The notes below the pieces were generated by a model that was not told the DNA's origin, did no database searches, and saw nothing but the letters and a program-made list of their open reading frames with translations. A stretch of DNA of 64,000 nucleotides from assembly GCA_036496385.1 (NCBI GenBank), contig DASXLD010000070.1, positions 197,844-261,843 of the forward strand. The letters run 5' to 3'. Every line of letters starts with the position of its first letter. Positions within the stretch are counted from its first letter, which is position 1. Origin of the DNA: Schlegelella_A sp036496385. Lineage in GTDB: Bacteria; Pseudomonadota; Gammaproteobacteria; Burkholderiales; Burkholderiaceae_C. A program made the translations under genes and the position numbers. This document shows, piece after piece, positions 59,723 through 64,000 of this stretch.

Positions 59723-60876
59723 GCCGACTGCACTCCGCCGAAGGCCGTGGAGTCGTCGAATCCCGTCTCGCTCGCCTGGGCAGTCGCCGGCAACGCTGCC
59801 AGAGTCGCCTGGATCCGATGCTGGACGCGGTCGAGCAGGCCGTTCTTTGCCGCGTCGTGGGCACGCGCGAGCGCGTGCTCGAACGCGAACGCGTCGGCCG
59901 AACCATGGCTCTTGAAGACGAGGCCGCGCAGGCCGAGCAGCGCGGCGCCGTTGTAGCGGCGGGGATCGACCCGCGTCTTGAAGCGCCTGAGGACCGGCAG
60001 CGCCGCGAGCGCCGCCACCTTGGTCAACGCATTGCGCGTGAACTCCTGCTTAATGAACGTGGTCAGCATCGACGCCAGGCCTTCGGCCGTCTTCAGCATG
60101 ACGTTGCCGACGAAGCCGTCGCAGACGACGATGTCGGTCGTGCCCTTGAAGATGTCGTTCGCCTCGACGTTGCCGTGGAAGTTGACGATGCCGGCGGCGG
60201 CGGCTTCGCGCAACAGCTCGGCCGCGGCCTTGATCGCCTCGCCCCCCTTGATGGCCTCCTCGCCGATATTGAGCAGGCCGACCGTCGGCTCGGCCTTGCC
60301 CGAGACCGCCGTCACGAGCGCGCTGCCCATCACCGCGAACTGGAGCAGATGCTCTGCCGTGCAGTCGACGTTGGCGCCGAGATCGAGGACGGTCGTGAAG
60401 CCGTCGTGCTCGTTCGGCATCAGCGTCGCGATCGCCGGCCGGTCGATGCCGAAGGTCGTCTTCAGCACGTAGCGGGAGACCGCCATCAGCGCCCCGGTAT
60501 TGCCGGCCGAGACGCACGCCTGGGCGAGCGACGGGCGGTCAGCGAGCGGCTTGACCTGGCTGACGGCAACGCGCAACGACGAGTCCTTCTTTCGTCTGAG
60601 CGCGGTTTCGACCGAGTCGGTCATCTCGATGACCTCGCTCGCCGCGATGCGGGTGCAGCGCGGCCAGCCCTCGGCCCGGGCAATCGCCTCGGCGCGGCCG
60701 ACCAGGACGAGCTCGGCAGCAGGATGCGCAGCCAGGAATGCTCGACATGCCGGCAGAGTGACGTCGGGCCCATGATCGCCGCCCATGAGGTCGACGGCGA
60801 GCCGGATCGGAGCGGCCGGATCAGCTGCGACGCTACGCACGACGGCCGCCGTCGCGCCGTCTGTTGGCGGGCTCAT
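59719..60876 (-). CDS. plsX: Phosphate acyltransferase PlsX
   Basis: 385 residues. The conserved blocks are AVDLMGGDHGPDVTL (about 27-41), SAGNTGALMA, DLGANVDCTAEHL, NIGEEAIKG and CDGFVGNVMLKTAEG. It makes acyl phosphate for phosphatidic acid synthesis. The first 22 residues are not conserved and the start may lie a little further in. It follows rpmF after 82 bases. Confidence 0.95.
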   Translation of the reverse strand: MSPPTDGATAAVVRSVAADPAAPIRLAVDLMGGDHGPDVTLPACRAFLAAHPAAELVLVGRAEAIARAEGWPRCTRIAASEVIEMTDSVETALRRKKDSSLRVAVSQVKPLADRPSLAQACVSAGNTGALMAVSRYVLKTTFGIDRPAIATLMPNEHDGFTTVLDLGANVDCTAEHLLQFAVMGSALVTAVSGKAEPTVGLLNIGEEAIKGGEAIKAAAELLREAAAAGIVNFHGNVEANDIFKGTTDIVVCDGFVGNVMLKTAEGLASMLTTFIKQEFTRNALTKVAALAALPVLRRFKTRVDPRRYNGAALLGLRGLVFKSHGSADAFAFEHALARAHDAAKNGLLDRVQHRIQATLAALPATAQASETGFDDSTAFGGVQSA

Positions 60877-60958
60877 CGGAGATCCTTCGCGCCCGACGAC
60901 CCGGCGCCCGCGCCGGGATCGCCAGCGTGACTCACGCCGAAGCCTCGACCCGCGCTCC

Positions 60959-61141
60959 TCAGGCCTCGGCCTTGGTCTTCAGCACCTTGCGACCGCGGTA
61001 GAAGCCGGTCGGGCTGACGTGGTGGCGCAGGTGGGTCTCGCCCGTCGTCGGCTCGATCGCGGTGCTCGGCTTGTCGAGCGCGTAGTGCGCGCGATGCATG
61101 CCGCGCTTGGAAGGCGACTTCTTGTTCTGCTGGACGGCCAT
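60959..61141 (-). CDS. rpmF: 50S ribosomal protein L32
   Basis: 60 residues: MAVQQNKKSPSKRGMHRAH, then THLRHHVSPTGFYRGRKVL. This is the L32 form without the four zinc cysteines, usual in proteobacteria. AGGAGA lies just upstream of the ATG. It heads the fatty-acid cluster, and a strong extended -10 promoter lies about 80 bases upstream. Confidence 0.96.
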   Translation of the reverse strand: MAVQQNKKSPSKRGMHRAHYALDKPSTAIEPTTGETHLRHHVSPTGFYRGRKVLKTKAEA

Positions 61142-61221
61142 GAAAATCTCCTGAAGCCCGCGCGGCGGGCGGCGCGACGAAAGGCCGCCCGTGAGAGGGC
61201 GGGGTCGCGGAAAAGCCCATG

Positions 61222-61230
61222 ATTATAGCA
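61222..61230 (-). promoter_or_regulatory. Extended -10 promoter of the rpmF-plsX-fab cluster
   Basis: TGCTATAAT on the minus strand is a perfect -10 with the TGn extension. It lies between the yceD stop (61255) and the rpmF start (61141), leaving a leader of about 75 bases. No strong -35 is seen, which is acceptable for an extended -10. Confidence 0.65.
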
Positions 61231-61254
61231 GCGGCAATCACGCGGCCCCTCGCG

Positions 61255-61812
61255 TCAGTTGGGTCGGGAGCCCTGCTTCAGCGCGGCCAAGGCGGCGAAC
61301 GGATGGTCGGCCGAAGCGGCTGGCGGATCCTCGCCGACCAACCCGAGCGGCAGCGGTTGCGGACAGACCTCGTGGCGCGGCACCAGCGGCAAGGCGAGCA
61401 GCAACTCGTCCTCGATCAGCGCCGGCAAGTCGAGCACCGGCGTCAGCGCCAGCACGTCGTCGTCGTTCTCGGCGTCGAGCGCCGCCGCGGTGTCCTCGCC
61501 GTCGACGAAGAAGATCCGGCGCTCGGCGCGAAGCGGCAATCGCATCGGCTGCAGGCAGCGCTGGCATTCGAGGCTGACTTCGGTCGACGCCGTGACCCAC
61601 AGCGACGGCTGCACGCCGGCGCCGGCCAGCAGACGCCGTTCGCCGTCGATCTGCCAGCGCACGCCGGGGCGCGGCGAGTCGGCGGCGGGCGCCAGCGTCG
61701 CTGACCGAAGGCGCGGCAGCGCCTCGGCGGCGAACTCGCCCGCGAGCTCGCCGGCGGCGGCGGCAAATGCAGCGACATCGAGGCGGCGCGGGTCGAATTC
61801 GCGGCTGGCCAT
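61255..61812 (-). CDS. yceD: YceD/DUF177 family protein
   Basis: 185 residues. The conserved CxxC is in LECQRCLQPM (about 82-91), with an acidic stretch VDGEDTAAALDAENDDDVLALTPVLDL-type region after it and EDELLLALPLVPRHEVC. The family sits before rpmF in most bacteria and has been linked to 23S rRNA and ribosome function; the exact role is not settled. It is divergent from the maf gene. Confidence 0.9.
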   Translation of the reverse strand: MASREFDPRRLDVAAFAAAAGELAGEFAAEALPRLRSATLAPAADSPRPGVRWQIDGERRLLAGAGVQPSLWVTASTEVSLECQRCLQPMRLPLRAERRIFFVDGEDTAAALDAENDDDVLALTPVLDLPALIEDELLLALPLVPRHEVCPQPLPLGLVGEDPPAASADHPFAALAALKQGSRPN

Positions 61813-61865
61813 CGGCCCAGTGTAGGCCGACCGAGGGCGCGAGCGCCGCCATGGAGAATGAGGGG

Positions 61866-62480
61866 ATGCCCGCGCGCCGACTGGTCCTCGCTTCGACGTC
61901 GCGCTACCGGCGCGAGCTGCTGGCGCGACTGCGCCTGCCCTTCGACGTCGAGGCGCCCGCGATCGACGAAACTGCCCGCGCCGGCGAGACCCCGGCGCAG
62001 ACCGCAGTCCGGCTCGCGCTTGCGAAAGCGGCCGCCGTCATGGCGCGCGACCCCGAGGCCGTCGTCGTCGGCTCCGATCAGGTCGCCGACCTCGACGGTC
62101 ACGGCGTCGGCAAGCCCGGCGATCACGCCCGGGCGACTGCCCAGCTGCGCGCGATGCGCGGCCGCACCGTCGTCTTCCAGACCGCGGTCGCCGTCGCCTG
62201 CGGCGCGACCGGGTTCACCGAAGCCGCGCTGGTGCCCGTCGCCGTCCGTTTTCGCAACCTCACCGACGCCGAGATCGAGCGTTACCTGCGCGCCGAAACG
62301 CCGTACGACTGCGCCGGCAGCGCCAAGATCGAGACGCTCGGCATCGCTCTCGTCGAGAGCGTCGGTGCCGACGACCCGACCGCGCTGGTCGGACTGCCGC
62401 TGATCCGGACCTGCGAGCTGTTGCGCCGCGCCGGCATGGATCCGCTCGCCGATCCGATGCACGCCGACGACGATCGATGA
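61866..62480 (+). CDS. yceF: Maf-family nucleotide pyrophosphatase, YceF type
   Basis: 204 residues from the ATG at 61866 (AGGGG directly upstream); an ATG at 61851 adds five. The N-terminal LASTSRYRRELL, GSDQVADLDG, GKPGD and CAGSAKIETLGIALVE match the YceF branch, which in E. coli hydrolyses 7-methyl-GTP. The catalytic aspartate lies in GSDQV. Its stop overlaps the next start (ATGA). Confidence 0.88.
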   Translation: MPARRLVLASTSRYRRELLARLRLPFDVEAPAIDETARAGETPAQTAVRLALAKAAAVMARDPEAVVVGSDQVADLDGHGVGKPGDHARATAQLRAMRGRTVVFQTAVAVACGATGFTEAALVPVAVRFRNLTDAEIERYLRAETPYDCAGSAKIETLGIALVESVGADDPTALVGLPLIRTCELLRRAGMDPLADPMHADDDR

Positions 62481-63235
62481 GCGGCACGCTCTTTCTCGTC
62501 CCCAACGGGCTCGACACCGGCACCGCCGACGCGGCGGCCGACCTGCGTGAGCGGTTGCCGCTCGGGACGTTGCGCATCGCGGCGCGGCTCGACCATTGGC
62601 TGTGCGAAAACGCGAAGACGACACGGGCGTTTCTGAAGCGTGTCGATCTCGCGTGCAAGCTCGCGCGCCCGCTCCAGGAGATCGAGATCGTCGAGTTGCC
62701 GCGACCGCCGAAAGGGCGTCCCGATCCTTCGCCGTTCGACGGTTCGCGATTACTCGCGCCGGCGCTCGCCGGCAGCGACCTCGGGCTCGTCTGCGAAGCA
62801 GGGCTTCCCGCAGTCGCCGACCCCGGTGCGCAGCTGGTGGCGGCGGCGCACGCCGCAAACCTTCGTGTCGTCGCCCTGCCCGGCGCGAGCTCGATCACCC
62901 TCGCCCTGGCCGCGAGCGGGCTGAACGGCCAGAGCTTCGCGTTCGTCGGCTACCTGCCGATCGAGACCGAGGCGCGCAACGCCCGCGTCCGCGAGCTCGA
63001 ATCGATCTCGCGCCGCCTCGCGCAGACGCAGGTCGCGATCGAGACCCCTTATCGCAATCCCGCCCTGCTGGCCGCGTTGGTCGCGCAACTGCAGCCGACG
63101 ACAGTGCTTGCCGTGAGCGTCGGCCTGACGCTGGCGAACGAATCGACGCGCAGCACGACCGTCGCGCGCTGGCGCGCCGAGCCGGGCAGCGTGCCTGCCG
63201 ACGTCCCGGCGGTGTTCGCCTGGCTCGCCCGCTGA
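62477..63235 (+). CDS. SAM-dependent methyltransferase, tetrapyrrole methylase fold (RsmI-like)
   Basis: 252 residues. LFLVPNGLDTG begins the fold, AENAKTTRAFLK-like ENAKTTRAFLKR and LVCEAGLPAVADPGAQLV hold the conserved loops, and ALPGASSITLALAASGL forms the cofactor pocket. It resembles RsmI, which methylates 16S rRNA, but is a shorter, divergent group found next to maf in betaproteobacteria. The target is not known. Translationally coupled to the maf gene. Confidence 0.83.
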   Translation: MSGTLFLVPNGLDTGTADAAADLRERLPLGTLRIAARLDHWLCENAKTTRAFLKRVDLACKLARPLQEIEIVELPRPPKGRPDPSPFDGSRLLAPALAGSDLGLVCEAGLPAVADPGAQLVAAAHAANLRVVALPGASSITLALAASGLNGQSFAFVGYLPIETEARNARVRELESISRRLAQTQVAIETPYRNPALLAALVAQLQPTTVLAVSVGLTLANESTRSTTVARWRAEPGSVPADVPAVFAWLAR

Positions 63236-63245
63236 GGGGCGACGC

Positions 63246-64000
63246 TCAGGTCTCGGCGGCGGCGGGAACCTTGCCGCCGAACAACGCGGCGACCTTCTTC
63301 TTCGCCTTGATGTTGGCCGAGACGCGGCCGGCCGGCACCGGGGGCTTCTCCCACGACGGCTCGGCCATGACTGCCGTCGGCTCGTAGGGCCGGTCGAAGA
63401 ACGGATCGTTGCTGCGCGCCGGCTCGCGCGACTGGCCGTACGGCGCGCCGCCCGAGCGCGACTCGCGCGATGCGCGCGCGGCGCGGATGTCGCCCGATTC
63501 GCGCGGCGACTCGTCGTCGTCGCGGCGACGAACGCGTTCGCGCGGCGGCGGCCGGCGGTCGTCGTCGAACTCGAACGGCTCGATCTCGATCTTGCGGCCG
63601 AGCAGCTTTTCGATGTCGGCGACGAGGCGTCCGTCCTCGCGCGCGACGAGCGTGATCGCCAGGCCCGAGGCACCGGCACGCGCGGTGCGGCCGATCCGGT
63701 GCACGTAGTCCTCGGCGTTGAATGGAACGTCGAAGTTGAAGACCGCGGGCAGATCGACGATGTCGAGCCCGCGCGCGGCGACGTCGGTTGCGACGAGGAC
63801 ATCGACCTCGCCCTTCTTGAACGCCTCGAGCGCCTTCAGCCGCTCGTCCTGCGACTTGTCGCCGTGCAGTGCGTTGGTGCGCAGGCCGTCGCGCTCGAAC
63901 GAGCGTGCCAGCCGGGCGCAGCCGATCTTCGAGTTGACGAAGACGAGTGCTTGCGTGATCGAGCGTTCCTTCAGGAGCTTCAGCACCGCACGCCGTTTGT
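63246..64000 (-). CDS. rhlE: DEAD-box RNA helicase, RhlE type (N-terminal part outside window)
   Basis: Only the C-terminal 251 residues are inside the window; the frame is open at the right edge. The helicase C domain has QALVFVNSKIG, ALHGDKSQDERLKALEAFKKG (motif IV-V region), VLVATDVAARGLDI and motif VI YVHRIGRTARAG. The tail is rich in Arg, Glu and Asp and ends with NIKAKKKVAALFGGK. It unwinds RNA in decay or ribosome assembly. It converges on the methyltransferase gene, with 10 bases between the stops. Confidence 0.88.
   Translation of the reverse strand, partial: KRRAVLKLLKERSITQALVFVNSKIGCARLARSFERDGLRTNALHGDKSQDERLKALEAFKKGEVDVLVATDVAARGLDIVDLPAVFNFDVPFNAEDYVHRIGRTARAGASGLAITLVAREDGRLVADIEKLLGRKIEIEPFEFDDDRRPPPRERVRRRDDDESPRESGDIRAARASRESRSGGAPYGQSREPARSNDPFFDRPYEPTAVMAEPSWEKPPVPAGRVSANIKAKKKVAALFGGKVPAAAET

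Overview
The window is very GC-rich chromosomal DNA from a betaproteobacterium, most likely of the Burkholderiales or a near relative. The best evidence is the gene order yceD-rpmF-plsX-fabH-fabD-fabG-acpP-fabF-(YgfX-like)-rpoE-rseA-rseB-degP-lepA-lepB-DUF4845-rnc-era-recO-pdxJ-acpS-nagZ, with rne facing rluC close by. No tRNA, rRNA, CRISPR array, insertion sequence or prophage gene was seen. Genes are cut at both ends: a membrane protein on the left and an RhlE-type RNA helicase on the right.

Left third (1-29800) is accessory metabolism. After a PheC-like periplasmic protein, a 2-oxoglutarate/Fe(II) oxygenase and small proteins of unknown function, a minus-strand operon runs from about 14010 down to 4105. 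It encodes a flotillin-like protein (split by an in-frame TAG), a Tat-exported binding protein, two permeases and two ATPases of the Liv/Urt/Fmd type, an amidase, and an acyl-CoA synthetase. The second ATPase has no stop codon and reads in frame into the amidase. Just upstream lie a leaderless AmiC-like sensor gene and a divergent MarR regulator. The same near-palindrome lies on the promoter in front of the flotillin operon and between the sensor and marR. I read this as a regulated pathway that imports an amide, hydrolyses it to the acid and activates the acid to a CoA thioester. Next come a second amidase operon with an FAD monooxygenase and a GFA-type protein, a DAO-type oxidase, a 3-methyladenine glycosylase, psd, a 2-hydroxyacid dehydrogenase, a cytochrome P450 with a TPR protein, a gamma-glutamyltransferase, a lipoprotein and a glutathione S-transferase.

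Middle (29848-36025) is a complete urea transporter operon, urtABCDE, on the minus strand. It has a good sigma-54 promoter with two identical upstream half-sites 21 bp apart, which fits nitrogen control. A perfect GC-rich hairpin lies between urtA and urtB, and a REP-like element separates urtB from urtC. No urease genes are in the window.

Right half (36145-64000) is housekeeping: a Rieske protein, a phosphoglycolate phosphatase-like HAD protein, a SYLF lipoprotein, rluC, rne with a leader of about 480 nt, and then a nearly unbroken minus-strand run from yceD (61812) to nagZ (42721). That run covers lipid synthesis, envelope stress control, protein export, translation factors and RNA processing. 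Many junctions in it are 4-base ATGA overlaps. It is broken by an intrinsic terminator and a small AT-richer patch with DnaA-box-like sequences between degP and lepA. The yceF-type maf gene and a tetrapyrrole-methylase-fold protein lie divergently on the far right.
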